This document shows, piece after piece, positions 10,157-18,547 of a DNA stretch of 64,000 nucleotides. Made by a program: the position numbers and the translations under genes. A model generated the notes under the pieces. That model saw only the letters and a list, made by a program, of their open reading frames with translations. It made no database searches and was not told the origin of the DNA. Each line of letters starts with the position of its first letter. Position 1 is the stretch's first letter. Source of the DNA: Pseudomonas sp. ICMP22404 (GTDB lineage: Bacteria; Pseudomonadota; Gammaproteobacteria; Pseudomonadales; Pseudomonadaceae); assembly GCF_006227205.1 (NCBI RefSeq), contig NZ_VCNG01000013.1, forward strand, positions 138,215 through 202,214. The letters are read 5' to 3'.

Positions 10157-11074
10157 GTGGCTCAGGTCAAACGTATCCGTCGTAACGTCAGCGGTATCAT
10201 CCTGCTCGACAAGCCGTTGGGGTTCACCTCCAACGCCGCCTTGCAGAAGGTTCGCTGGCTGCTCAATGCCGAGAAGGCCGGGCACACCGGCAGCCTCGAT
10301 CCGCTGGCCACCGGCGTGCTGCCGCTGTGTTTCGGCGAGGCGACCAAGTTCTCCCAGTACCTGCTCGACTCCGACAAGGGGTATGAAACCCTGGCGCAAT
10401 TGGGTAAGACCACCACCACGGCGGATGCCGAAGGCGAGGTTTTACGCGAGCGGCCGGTGACCGTTGGTCAGGCTGATATCGAAGCGGTGCTGCCCGGATT
10501 TCGTGGGCAAATCAGTCAGATACCGCCGATGTACTCGGCCCTGAAGCGTGATGGGCAGCCCTTGTACAAATTGGCCCGTGCAGGCGAAGTAGTGGAGCGT
10601 GAACCACGTTCTGTTACTATTGCGCGCTTGGAATTGCTGGCCTTTGACGGTAATACTGCACGGCTAGCCGTGGATTGCAGCAAAGGCACTTATATCCGGA
10701 CCCTGGTGGAGGATATTGGTGAGCAGCTCGGCTGTGGTGCGTACGTGGCGGAGTTGCGCCGGACCCAGGCCGGACCCTTCACGCTGGCCCAGACGGTCAC
10801 GCTGGAAGAGCTCGAAGCGGTACATGCCGAAGGCGGCAACGAAGCGGTCGACCGCTTCCTGATGCCATCGGACAGTGGGTTGCTGGATTGGCCGCTGTTG
10901 CAGTTCTCGGAACACAGCGCATTCTACTGGCTCAATGGCCAGCCGGTGCGTGCCCCGGATGCGCCGAAATTCGGCATGGTCCGGGTACAGGATCACAACG
11001 GTCGCTTCATCGGTATCGGTGAAGTGAGCGAAGACGGGCGCATTGCGCCGCGTCGACTGATTCGGTCGGAATGA
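10157..11074 (+). CDS. truB: tRNA pseudouridine(55) synthase TruB
   Basis: TruB makes pseudouridine 55 in the T loop of tRNAs and acts as a tRNA chaperone. The 305-residue protein has GIILLDKPLGFTSN near residue 13 and the catalytic motif HTGSLDPLATGVLP with Asp48, followed by the conserved KGYE, CSKGTYIRTL and C-terminal PUA-like region. The start codon is GTG at 10157, read as MAQVKRIRRNVSG; only 3 bases separate it from the rbfA stop. Confidence 0.96.
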   Translation: MAQVKRIRRNVSGIILLDKPLGFTSNAALQKVRWLLNAEKAGHTGSLDPLATGVLPLCFGEATKFSQYLLDSDKGYETLAQLGKTTTTADAEGEVLRERPVTVGQADIEAVLPGFRGQISQIPPMYSALKRDGQPLYKLARAGEVVEREPRSVTIARLELLAFDGNTARLAVDCSKGTYIRTLVEDIGEQLGCGAYVAELRRTQAGPFTLAQTVTLEELEAVHAEGGNEAVDRFLMPSDSGLLDWPLLQFSEHSAFYWLNGQPVRAPDAPKFGMVRVQDHNGRFIGIGEVSEDGRIAPRRLIRSE

Positions 11075-11172
11075 CCGGAACCCGTCTGTGTAACAGCAGG
11101 CGGGCGAGTGTGGCTGTTAACAGGCACGGTCACTACTCATTTATAGATACAGGGATCTGTCCCTGGCCTGTT

Positions 11173-11198
11173 GGTACGGTTTCCTCGGAAACGGTACC
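11173..11198 (+). promoter_or_regulatory. Leader hairpin upstream of rpsO
   Basis: An imperfect palindrome, GGTAC-GGTTTCC-TC-GGAAAC-GGTACC, lies 19 bases before the rpsO start and just before the ribosome-binding site AAGAGGAAA. In other bacteria S15 represses its own mRNA through structures at this place, so this hairpin is a candidate S15 target; that role is inferred. Confidence 0.45.
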
Positions 11199-11216
11199 TC
11201 ACAAGAGGAAAGCCAC

Positions 11217-11486
11217 ATGGCACTCAGCGTTGAAGAAAAAGCTCAGATCGTGACCGACTACCAGCAAGCTGTTGGTGATACTGGTTCGCCAGAAGTGCAA
11301 GTTGCACTGCTGACCGCCAACATCAACAAACTGCAAGGTCACTTCAAGGCCAACGGTAAAGACCACCACTCCCGTCGTGGTCTGATCCGCATGGTAAACC
11401 AGCGTCGCAAGCTGCTGGATTACCTGAAGGGTAAGGACGTAAGTCGTTACAGCGCCTTGATCGGCCGCCTGGGTCTGCGTCGCTAA
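11217..11486 (+). CDS. rpsO: 30S ribosomal protein S15
   Basis: S15 is a primary 16S rRNA-binding protein of the 30S platform and bridges to the 50S subunit. The 89-residue protein has the family signature GSPEVQVALLTANINKLQGH and the RRGLIRMVNQRRKLLDYL helix. A good ribosome-binding site (AAGAGGAAA) ends 6 bases before the ATG. pnp follows after 176 bases that contain a strong hairpin. Confidence 0.98.
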   Translation: MALSVEEKAQIVTDYQQAVGDTGSPEVQVALLTANINKLQGHFKANGKDHHSRRGLIRMVNQRRKLLDYLKGKDVSRYSALIGRLGLRR

Positions 11487-11520
11487 TAAGCGATTGCGCT
11501 ATGAGGTTGGTGGTCTGTCA

Positions 11521-11545
11521 GTTGCCTACGCTTTGCGTTGGCAAC
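11521..11545 (+). promoter_or_regulatory. Intercistronic rpsO-pnp hairpin, possible RNase III site
   Basis: GTTGCC-T-ACGC-TTT-GCGT-T-GGCAAC forms a 10-bp stem with one T-T mismatch and a 3-base loop. In E. coli a comparable hairpin between rpsO and pnp is cut by RNase III as the first step of pnp autoregulation. Position and form fit that model here; cleavage is inferred. Confidence 0.55.
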
Positions 11546-11662
11546 CGGCAGGCTCCCAGCCTCAAGTTTTATCTGGACAGTCGTTGGGCCGATTCCCCGC
11601 ACTGCCCAAGAATTTCGCAAGAAGACAAGTTCCCCCAAGAGCCACAAAGAAGGTAGGACACC

Positions 11663-13768
11663 GTGAACCCGGTAATCAAAAAATTCCAGTTCGGTCAGTC
11701 GACCGTTACCCTCGAGACTGGCCGTATCGCCCGTCAGGCCTCCGGCGCAGTGCTGGTCACCGTTGACGACGACGTCAGCGTATTGGTGACCGTTGTCGGT
11801 GCCAAGCAAGCCGATCCAGGCAAGGGCTTCTTCCCTCTGTCTGTTCACTACCAGGAAAAGACTTACGCTGCCGGTAAGATCCCTGGCGGTTTCTTCAAGC
11901 GCGAAGGCCGTCCTTCCGAGAAAGAAACCCTGACTTCCCGACTGATCGACCGTCCGATCCGTCCGCTGTTCCCAGAAGGCTTCATGAACGAAGTGCAGGT
12001 TGTCTGCACCGTCGTTTCCACCAGCAAGAAGACCGATCCGGACATCGCTGCGATGATCGGTACCTCGGCTGCGCTGGCCATCTCCGGTATTCCTTTCGAT
12101 GGCCCGATCGGCGCTGCCCGCGTTGCGTTCCACGAAAGCACCGGCTACCTGCTGAACCCGACCTACGAGCAACTGAAGGCCTCGAGCCTGGACATGGTCG
12201 TTGCCGGTACTTCCGAAGCCGTGCTGATGGTTGAGTCCGAAGCCAAAGAGCTGACCGAAGACCAGATGCTGGGCGCCGTACTGTTCGCCCATGACGAGTT
12301 CCAGGTGGTGATCAACGCCGTCAAGGAACTGGCCGCCGAAGCCGCCAAGCCAACCTGGACCTGGGCTCCGCAAGCCGAAGCCACCGAGCTGCTGGGCGCG
12401 ATCCGTGCCGAGTTCGGCGAAGCGATCTCCCAGGCCTACACCATCACCGTCAAGGCCGACCGTTACGCGCGTCTGGGCGAGTTGAAGGACCAGGTCGTTG
12501 CCAAGCTGTCCGGCGAAGAAGGCCAGCCATCGGCTGCCGACGTCAAGGCCGCTTTCGGTGAAATCGAATACCGGACCGTTCGCGAGAACATCGTCAACGG
12601 CAAGCCACGTATCGACGGTCGCGACACCCGCACCGTACGTCCGCTGAACATCGAAGTCGGCGTTCTGCCGAAGACCCACGGTTCGGCGCTGTTCACCCGT
12701 GGCGAAACCCAGGCCCTGGTCGTTGCTACACTGGGCACTGCCCGTGACGCGCAACTGCTGGACACCCTGGAAGGCGAAAAGAAAGACCCGTTCATGCTGC
12801 ACTACAACTTCCCTCCGTTCTCGGTGGGTGAGTGCGGTCGCATGGGTGGCGCCGGTCGCCGCGAAATCGGTCACGGCCGTCTGGCCCGTCGTTCGGTCCA
12901 GGCCATGCTGCCGGACGCCGACGTGTTCCCGTACACCATTCGCGTAGTATCGGAAATCACCGAGTCCAACGGTTCGAGCTCCATGGCTTCGGTCTGCGGC
13001 GCTTCCCTGGCCTTGATGGACGCCGGTGTGCCAATGAAGGCACCGGTTGCCGGTATCGCCATGGGCCTGGTGAAGGAAGGCGAGAAATTCGCCGTCCTGA
13101 CTGACATCCTGGGTGACGAAGACCACCTGGGCGACATGGACTTCAAAGTAGCCGGTACCGCCAAAGGCGTGACCGCACTGCAGATGGACATCAAGATCAA
13201 GGGCATCACCGAAGAGATCATGGAAATCGCCCTGGGCCAGGCCCTGGAAGCGCGCCTGAACATCCTCGGCCAGATGAACCAGGTGATCGGTCAGTCCCGT
13301 ACCGAACTGTCGGAAAACGCTCCGACCATGATCGCTATGAAGATCGACACCGACAAGATCCGTGATGTCATCGGTAAAGGCGGCGCGACCATCCGTGCGA
13401 TCTGCGAAGAAACCAAGGCTTCGATCGACATCGAAGACGACGGTTCGATCAAGATCTTCGGCGAAACCAAGGAAGCGGCAGAAGCAGCACGCCAGCGCGT
13501 CCTGGGTATCACCGCCGAAGCCGAGATCGGCAAGATCTACGTCGGCAAGGTTGAGCGCATCGTCGACTTCGGCGCCTTCGTCAACATCCTGCCGGGCAAG
13601 GACGGTCTGGTTCACATCTCCATGCTGAGCGATGCTCGCGTCGAGAAAGTGACCGACATCCTGAAAGAAGGCCAGGAAGTGGAAGTGCTGGTACTGGACG
13701 TGGACAACCGCGGCCGTATCAAGCTGTCCATCAAGGACGTGGCGGCGGCCAAGGCATCGGGCGTTTAA
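11663..13768 (+). CDS. pnp: Polyribonucleotide nucleotidyltransferase (PNPase)
   Basis: PNPase degrades RNA 3' to 5' using phosphate and is part of the RNA degradosome. The 701-residue protein has two RNase PH-like domains (the second with LFTRGETQALVVATLG and FPPFSVGECGRMGG), an alpha-helical linker, a KH domain (DKIRDVIGKGGATIRAICE near residue 565) and a C-terminal S1 domain (GKVERIVDFGAFVNILPG). The start is GTG at 11663 (MNPVIKKFQFG), preceded by GAAGGTAGGA. A strong terminator follows. Confidence 0.97.
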   Translation: MNPVIKKFQFGQSTVTLETGRIARQASGAVLVTVDDDVSVLVTVVGAKQADPGKGFFPLSVHYQEKTYAAGKIPGGFFKREGRPSEKETLTSRLIDRPIRPLFPEGFMNEVQVVCTVVSTSKKTDPDIAAMIGTSAALAISGIPFDGPIGAARVAFHESTGYLLNPTYEQLKASSLDMVVAGTSEAVLMVESEAKELTEDQMLGAVLFAHDEFQVVINAVKELAAEAAKPTWTWAPQAEATELLGAIRAEFGEAISQAYTITVKADRYARLGELKDQVVAKLSGEEGQPSAADVKAAFGEIEYRTVRENIVNGKPRIDGRDTRTVRPLNIEVGVLPKTHGSALFTRGETQALVVATLGTARDAQLLDTLEGEKKDPFMLHYNFPPFSVGECGRMGGAGRREIGHGRLARRSVQAMLPDADVFPYTIRVVSEITESNGSSSMASVCGASLALMDAGVPMKAPVAGIAMGLVKEGEKFAVLTDILGDEDHLGDMDFKVAGTAKGVTALQMDIKIKGITEEIMEIALGQALEARLNILGQMNQVIGQSRTELSENAPTMIAMKIDTDKIRDVIGKGGATIRAICEETKASIDIEDDGSIKIFGETKEAAEAARQRVLGITAEAEIGKIYVGKVERIVDFGAFVNILPGKDGLVHISMLSDARVEKVTDILKEGQEVEVLVLDVDNRGRIKLSIKDVAAAKASGV

Positions 13769-13796
13769 TCACCCCTTCGCCTGACTGCTGAACAAC

Positions 13797-13825
13797 AAAA
13801 CGCCCCGACTGGTTCGGGGCGTTTT
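13797..13825 (+). terminator. Rho-independent terminator after pnp
   Basis: AAAACGCCCCGA paired with TCGGGGCGTTTT (12 bp, 5-base loop CTGGT). It can act on both strands and closes the translation block. Confidence 0.9.
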
Positions 13826-13892
13826 GCTGTGTGTGGAAAATCCTTGTGGCACAGGTTGCCTGGTCACGGGCTGGATGCTAGGTTAGCTCACC

Positions 13893-13965
13893 GCCCGTGT
13901 AGCTCAGTCGGTAGAGCAGCGCACTCGTAACGCGAAGGTCGCAGGTTCGATTCCTGTCTCGGGCA
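13893..13965 (+). tRNA. tRNA-Thr (anticodon CGT), degenerate
   Basis: The 73-base sequence folds as a tRNA: acceptor GCCCGTG/CTCGGGC, D arm GCTC/GAGC, anticodon loop CTCGTAA giving CGT, and T arm GCAGG-TTCGATT-CCTGT. It is flawed in three ways. The acceptor stem has a T6-T67 mismatch, the anticodon stem has an A31-C39 mismatch next to the loop, and the encoded 3' end reads AGA where the other two tRNAs here encode CCA. It may still work after CCA addition, since the ACG codon can also be read by a tRNA-Thr with another anticodon, or it may be a decaying copy left by past integration. Confidence 0.8.
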
Positions 13966-13980
13966 AGATCTCCTCTCTCC

Positions 13981-14526
13981 TTATTTCACCTTCCTGCTCA
14001 ACTCCTCAACCATGCGTTTGAGCTGATCCATCTCGCGATCCTGATCGCTGATCTTTCCTTTCAGCGTCGATATCTCGCTGTTGTTCGAACTCGAGCTGGA
14101 GCCGCTATTACGCTTGAGCTCTTCCACTTGCTTGCCAAGGTCGTTCAGGTCGCGCTCCTGTTCCTTGACCGTGCGTTTGAGTTCTTCAATTTCCCGGCTG
14201 CTGGAGTTGGAACTGGAACCGCTGTTGCGTTTGAGCTCTTCGATCTGCCGGGCCTGCTCGGCGAGGGTGCGCTTCTGGCTTTCCAGTTCGATAGCGTTGG
14301 CTTTGGCGGCTTGCTGCATGTCCTTCAAGTTATCGATGCTGATACCGGTTTTGTAGAAGACGTCGTTGCCAAATGAGCTGCGAAGGGCCGAAATTTCATC
14401 GGATGGTTCTGGATAATTGGACGAGATCTCAACTGCCGCTTGCGCAGCGCCGGTCAATACCAGGCTGGCGAGTAGCAGGGTCGTGGTAGCCCGCCGAATA
14501 GACGTTAACCTTGGAAAGCTGCGCAT
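13981..14526 (-). CDS. Secreted coiled-coil protein of unknown function
   Basis: I do not recognise a named family. The 181-residue protein has an N-terminal signal peptide (arginine-rich start, hydrophobic core TTTLLLASLVLTG, cleavage near AAQA-AVE at residue 30). A short globular segment follows (SSFGNDVFYKTGISIDNLKD), and from about residue 70 to the end there is a coiled coil. The coiled coil contains two near-identical units, each ending ELKRNSGSSS followed by serine/asparagine spacers, so the domain grew by internal duplication. AAGGATT precedes the ATG at 14526. It faces the degenerate tRNA-Thr and is transcribed against the translation block. A periplasmic or envelope-associated role is likely; nothing more can be said. 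Confidence 0.8.
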   Translation of the reverse strand: MRSFPRLTSIRRATTTLLLASLVLTGAAQAAVEISSNYPEPSDEISALRSSFGNDVFYKTGISIDNLKDMQQAAKANAIELESQKRTLAEQARQIEELKRNSGSSSNSSSREIEELKRTVKEQERDLNDLGKQVEELKRNSGSSSSSNNSEISTLKGKISDQDREMDQLKRMVEELSRKVK

Positions 14527-14824
14527 TACAGAATCCTTATGAAGTGCCGATATGGCACATCGCTATGACTCGGGATTCTGATAGATGTTCCTCGACCTCT
14601 TCCGTACGTGGACATAAGGTTTTTGTGCGGCAGATGTAAAGAGCCGTGTAAATCATCGGCAAAACGTCCTATATTCGTTGCCTGCATGAGCATTGCCCAG
14701 CAGTTTTCAAATGATCCACGAATGGTTCCAAGGACCAGGAAAACCGCGCTGCCAGCGGTTCTGTGTCAGAGAGATCCTTGATGATCCAGTCCCATCTTCC
14801 ATTCCTTCGATCAGCGAGAACGAC

Positions 14825-15130
14825 ATGACGGCTAAAGAACTGACCCAAGAAGCCAGACACGAAGAAGCGCTGCGCAAATACGCCCTGGATACGCCTCAGT
14901 TACTGGAAGAAATCGGGAACCTGAGCGCCGATGAGCAGAAAGACCAGATTCAGTGGGCTTTCGAAGACGAGGCCGAAGCCCAGGGCTTGCAGCCTTGGGA
15001 GCTGACGCTCAAGTACACCAGCACACCTGAAGAGTTCGAGGCGCAGCGTCTTGCCTTGCACAAGGAGGCTGCCGAGGTGCTGGGTGTGGATTGGGATGAG
15101 TACTGCGAGATGAATAATCTGGTGGTCTGA
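14825..15130 (+). CDS. DUF6388 family protein
   Basis: This small, acidic, soluble protein of 101 residues begins MTAKELTQEARHEEALRKY. The motifs IQWAFEDEAEAQGLQPWELT and the C-terminal EVLGVDWDEYCEMNNL are ones I recall from pseudomonad proteins of this uncharacterised family. There is no signal peptide or membrane segment. The ATG at 14825 gives the compact family-like form; an in-frame ATG at 14693 would add 44 residues of unconserved-looking sequence. The binding site upstream (CAGCGAG) is weak. A bidirectional terminator separates it from the convergent nadC. Confidence 0.75.
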   Translation: MTAKELTQEARHEEALRKYALDTPQLLEEIGNLSADEQKDQIQWAFEDEAEAQGLQPWELTLKYTSTPEEFEAQRLALHKEAAEVLGVDWDEYCEMNNLVV

Positions 15131-15131
15131 A

Positions 15132-15162
15132 AAAAACGCCAGCCTTCAGGGCTGGCGTTTTT
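15132..15162. terminator. Bidirectional terminator between DUF6388 gene and nadC
   Basis: AAAAACGCCAGCC pairs with GGCTGGCGTTTTT (13 bp, loop TTCAG). A and T runs on both sides let it serve both converging genes. Confidence 0.9.
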
Positions 15163-15168
15163 TTATGC

Positions 15169-16017
15169 TCAGAGACTCAAGCGCATCGACAGATCCACTG
15201 CCTTCACATCCTTGGTCATCGCCCCGATCGAGATGTAGTCCACACCGGTCTCGGCAATCGGCCGCAAGGTGTTTTCGTTGATCCCGCCGCTGGCTTCCAG
15301 CTTCGCCTGGCCGCCGTTCAGGCGCACGGCTTCACGCATGTCGTCCAGGCTCAGTTCGTCGAGCATGATGATGTCGGCATTGGCCGCCAGCGCTTCTTTC
15401 AATTCCGCCAGGCTTTCCACTTCGACTTCCACCGGTTTGCCCGGTGCGATCTTGTGGGCGGCCGCGATTGCCTGGGCGATCCCACCGCAGGCTGCGATGT
15501 GGTTCTCCTTGATCAGGAAGGCATCGTACAGACCGATGCGGTGGTTATGGCAGCCGCCACAGGTGACGGCGTACTTCTGCGCCAGGCGCAAGCCGGGCAG
15601 GGTCTTGCGGGTGTCCAGCAGCTTGACCTGGGTGTCCGCGACGAAGTCGGCCAGGTAGCGGGCGCGGGTGGCGACACCCGAGAGCATCTGCAGGAAGTTC
15701 AGCGCGCTGCGCTCGCCGGTCAGCAGTGAGCGGGCCGGGCCTTCGAGGTGGAACAGCGCCTGGTCGGGGTTGGCCCGGTCGCCGTCACGCACTTGCCAGT
15801 GCACCGCGACACGCGGGTCCAGTTGCCGGAACACGGCGTCAACCCAGGCGGTGCCGCTGATGATCGCGGCTTCGCGGGTAATGATGGTGGCCTTGGCCAA
15901 GCGTTCGGCGGGGATCAACTGCGCGGTGATGTCGCCGCTGCCGATGTCTTCGAGCAAGGCGCGGCGCACGTTGGCTTCGATTTCGGCGGTCAGGTCGGCG
16001 AGACGTAGGTTCGGCAT
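15169..16017 (-). CDS. nadC: Nicotinate-nucleotide pyrophosphorylase (carboxylating)
   Basis: NadC (quinolinate phosphoribosyltransferase) makes nicotinate mononucleotide from quinolinate and PRPP in de novo NAD synthesis. The 282-residue protein carries the substrate-binding stretch DTRKTLPGLRLAQKYAV, the GGCHNHRIGLYDAFLIKENH segment, and the C-terminal ASGGI and DYISIGAMTK phosphate-binding motifs. The ATG at 16017 (MPNLRLADLT) was chosen over an in-frame start at 16113 because the extra residues look untranslated and family members begin here. The next gene, encoding a DUF1631 protein, is divergent, with a 253-base gap. Confidence 0.95.
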   Translation of the reverse strand: MPNLRLADLTAEIEANVRRALLEDIGSGDITAQLIPAERLAKATIITREAAIISGTAWVDAVFRQLDPRVAVHWQVRDGDRANPDQALFHLEGPARSLLTGERSALNFLQMLSGVATRARYLADFVADTQVKLLDTRKTLPGLRLAQKYAVTCGGCHNHRIGLYDAFLIKENHIAACGGIAQAIAAAHKIAPGKPVEVEVESLAELKEALAANADIIMLDELSLDDMREAVRLNGGQAKLEASGGINENTLRPIAETGVDYISIGAMTKDVKAVDLSMRLSL

Positions 16018-16270
16018 AACGGGCTCCACAGGCAAAGTGGGCCGATTATAGGGCCAGTGTCCTGTTGTACAAACATTGTTCACCTTGACCTGCATTTGGT
16101 CGGCTCTTCGCAACGTTTCCCCGATTTCCCGGTCATTTATTGGGATGTATTTCGAGCTGGGTCACAGAGTCCTCTGGTGCGACGGGGTTCTTTTGCCAGA
16201 TAATCCGCCTTTCGATTGACGTCATGGCTTTGACGTTACCAACCGAAGAACACCGTTTCAGGAGGCCAGG

Positions 16271-18484
16271 ATGCACAACGACGGGAATGTAGTGCCTTTG
16301 CATAAGGTGCCTACCGATCAGGCGAATCGCTCGCCACTCGCCCGTTTGCCTGTGATTCTGCTCCAGGTTCGCGACAAGGCTGCACAACAGCTGCGCCTGG
16401 GTTTGCAGAGGCTGTTCGATAACGCCGACGACACCTTGTTCGAAATGGCCGACCGGGCGCGCAACGATGTCGAGCAGAATCTGTTCTTCGAAGCCATGCG
16501 GGACCTGCGCCTGAAACGCAAAAGTATCGAGCGCGAATTCATCGAGCAGTTCTTCGAGGCGTTCGTCAGCCTCGCCCAGTACGACCTGACCCATGCCTCC
16601 TTGAACACTGCCATCGCCCCCGGTGCCCCGGTCCAGTCGACCCATGACGATCTGGAGCGCCATCTGGCAGTAGAAGCCATGGTCACCCGGGTGCTCAGTC
16701 GCGATGGGGCTTCCCTGGATCAACTGACGGCCCGGCTCAGCGTACTGCTGGCCCGACCGATGACGACCTCACAGAACCCCCTGAGCCCGGCGCTGTTGTG
16801 CGAGACCTTTCTGCAAGCCGGGCGCAACCTGGGAGTGGAGATCAAGGTCAAGCTGATCCTGCTCAAGCTGTTCGAGCGCTATGTCCTCAGCGAGTGCGAC
16901 CAGTTTTATGCCGAGGCCAATCAGTTGCTGGCGGCCACGGGTATTTTGTCGGACCTCAAGGTTTCGCCGTCCCGGCGGGCGTCGGATCGTGTCGACGATG
17001 CTCCGCGCCCCACCTCGGAGCGTGCGGCCAAGCCCCGGGCCGCCGAGGTCGATGACAGCGTGCAGGAAGTGTTCTCCGCCTTGCAGAAACTGGTGATGCA
17101 GGTGCGTGGCAGCGTGGCACCGACCCTGGAGCCCAGCGCACCGGCACAGCCGATCTCGACCCGTGACCTGCTGCGCCTGCTTTCCCATTTGCAGCAATAC
17201 GTGCCGGCGCCCACGCTCCAGGACGAGTTCGACCTGCGCAGCCAGCTCGAACAGCTGCTCACCCGGGTCAGCGTCAAGAGCGGCAAGTCCCGTGTGGTCG
17301 AAGGCGCCGACGAGGACGTGATCAACCTGATCGCGATGATGTTCGAATTCATTCTCGATGACCACAATCTGCCAGACACCCTCAAGGCCTTGATCGGCCG
17401 CCTGCAAATCCCGATGCTCAAGGTCGCGGTGCAGGACAAGAGTTTCTTCAGTCGTGGCAATCATCCCGCCCGCCGACTGCTCAACGAAATTGCCGCTGCC
17501 GCCATGGGCTGGGGCGATTGCGACGATCATCAGCGCGATAGCCTTTATCAGCGTATCGAACAAGTGGTGCAACGCCTGTTGAACGACTTCGTCGATGACC
17601 CGGCGATTTTCTCCGAAGTGCTGGCTGAGTTTCTCGCCTTCACCAGTGATGAGCGGCGCCGCAGCGAACTGCTCGAACAGCGCATCCGGGATGCCGAGGA
17701 GGGGCGGGCCAAGGCGGAGTTGGCCCGTCAGCGAGTCGAGGGCGCGTTGAATCAGGTCATGTTCGGCAAGGTGCTGCCCCAGGCCGTAGTGGAATTCGTG
17801 CAGCAGGCCTGGAGCCAGGTGCTGCTGTTGACCGGCTTCAAGCATGGCGAGCGGTCGGCCGAATGGCAGGCCGATGTCCTGACCCTGGAGCAACTGATCT
17901 GGAGTGTCCAGTATCACGATGAGCCGGATGCGGGCCTGCGCTTGCTGGCCATGGTGCCGGAGCTGCTCAAGGCTTTGCGCGAAGGGCTGAGCCGTTCGGC
18001 ATTCGACCCGTTCGCCACCAGCGAATTCTTCAGCGAACTGGAAGTCCTGCACGTGCAGGCTTTGCAGCGTATGGGCCAAGCCACGGATCAGGCCCAGTCG
18101 GCGGATGCGCCGGTGATGATCGAGGTGCGGGAGAAGATTGTCCTACGTCCCGCGTACAAAGCCCCGGCGGACAACGTGACGGTGCGCTTGCCGGCCGATG
18201 ACGTGGGTCTGCTTCAGGTCGACCAGTTGCGCCTGGGGAGTTGGGTCGAGTTCCAGGAGGATGAGGACAACAGCCTGCGTTGCAAGCTGGCGGCGATCAT
18301 CCAGAGCACCGGCAAATATATCTTCGTCAATCGTACCGGCCTCAAGGTACAAGAGCACAGTCGCACCAGCCTGGCCCTGGAGTTTCGCCGGGGGGCTGCA
18401 CGCCTGTTGGACGACACCCTGCTGTTCGACCGGGCGCTGGAGTCCGTGCTCGGCAATCTGCGTCAACTCAATCGCGGCAAGTAA
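16271..18484 (+). CDS. DUF1631 domain-containing protein
   Basis: This large cytosolic protein of 737 residues belongs, by gene context and pattern, to the DUF1631 family found between nadC and ampD in pseudomonads. Most of it is predicted helical, with charged segments (for example around residues 470-500). The last 110 residues form a beta-rich domain with LRLGSWVEFQEDEDNSLRCK and GKYIFVNRTGLKVQEHSR, which resembles the PilZ-like tail seen in this family. No PilZ RxxxR signature for cyclic-di-GMP was recognised. The start has a strong AGGAGG 7 bases before ATG 16271. The function is unknown; a regulatory or signalling adaptor role is only a guess. Confidence 0.85.
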   Translation: MHNDGNVVPLHKVPTDQANRSPLARLPVILLQVRDKAAQQLRLGLQRLFDNADDTLFEMADRARNDVEQNLFFEAMRDLRLKRKSIEREFIEQFFEAFVSLAQYDLTHASLNTAIAPGAPVQSTHDDLERHLAVEAMVTRVLSRDGASLDQLTARLSVLLARPMTTSQNPLSPALLCETFLQAGRNLGVEIKVKLILLKLFERYVLSECDQFYAEANQLLAATGILSDLKVSPSRRASDRVDDAPRPTSERAAKPRAAEVDDSVQEVFSALQKLVMQVRGSVAPTLEPSAPAQPISTRDLLRLLSHLQQYVPAPTLQDEFDLRSQLEQLLTRVSVKSGKSRVVEGADEDVINLIAMMFEFILDDHNLPDTLKALIGRLQIPMLKVAVQDKSFFSRGNHPARRLLNEIAAAAMGWGDCDDHQRDSLYQRIEQVVQRLLNDFVDDPAIFSEVLAEFLAFTSDERRRSELLEQRIRDAEEGRAKAELARQRVEGALNQVMFGKVLPQAVVEFVQQAWSQVLLLTGFKHGERSAEWQADVLTLEQLIWSVQYHDEPDAGLRLLAMVPELLKALREGLSRSAFDPFATSEFFSELEVLHVQALQRMGQATDQAQSADAPVMIEVREKIVLRPAYKAPADNVTVRLPADDVGLLQVDQLRLGSWVEFQEDEDNSLRCKLAAIIQSTGKYIFVNRTGLKVQEHSRTSLALEFRRGAARLLDDTLLFDRALESVLGNLRQLNRGK

Positions 18485-18547
18485 TCGCACAGTCCGGGTC
18501 GATCACGGCATACTGACGGCATCCCCGTCGTCTTCGAAGGAACCTGT

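Noticed and set aside
11483..13615. Long minus-strand frame opposite pnp
   Set aside because: It lies antisense to PNPase, has glycine/aspartate/histidine-rich nonsense composition and no ribosome-binding site.
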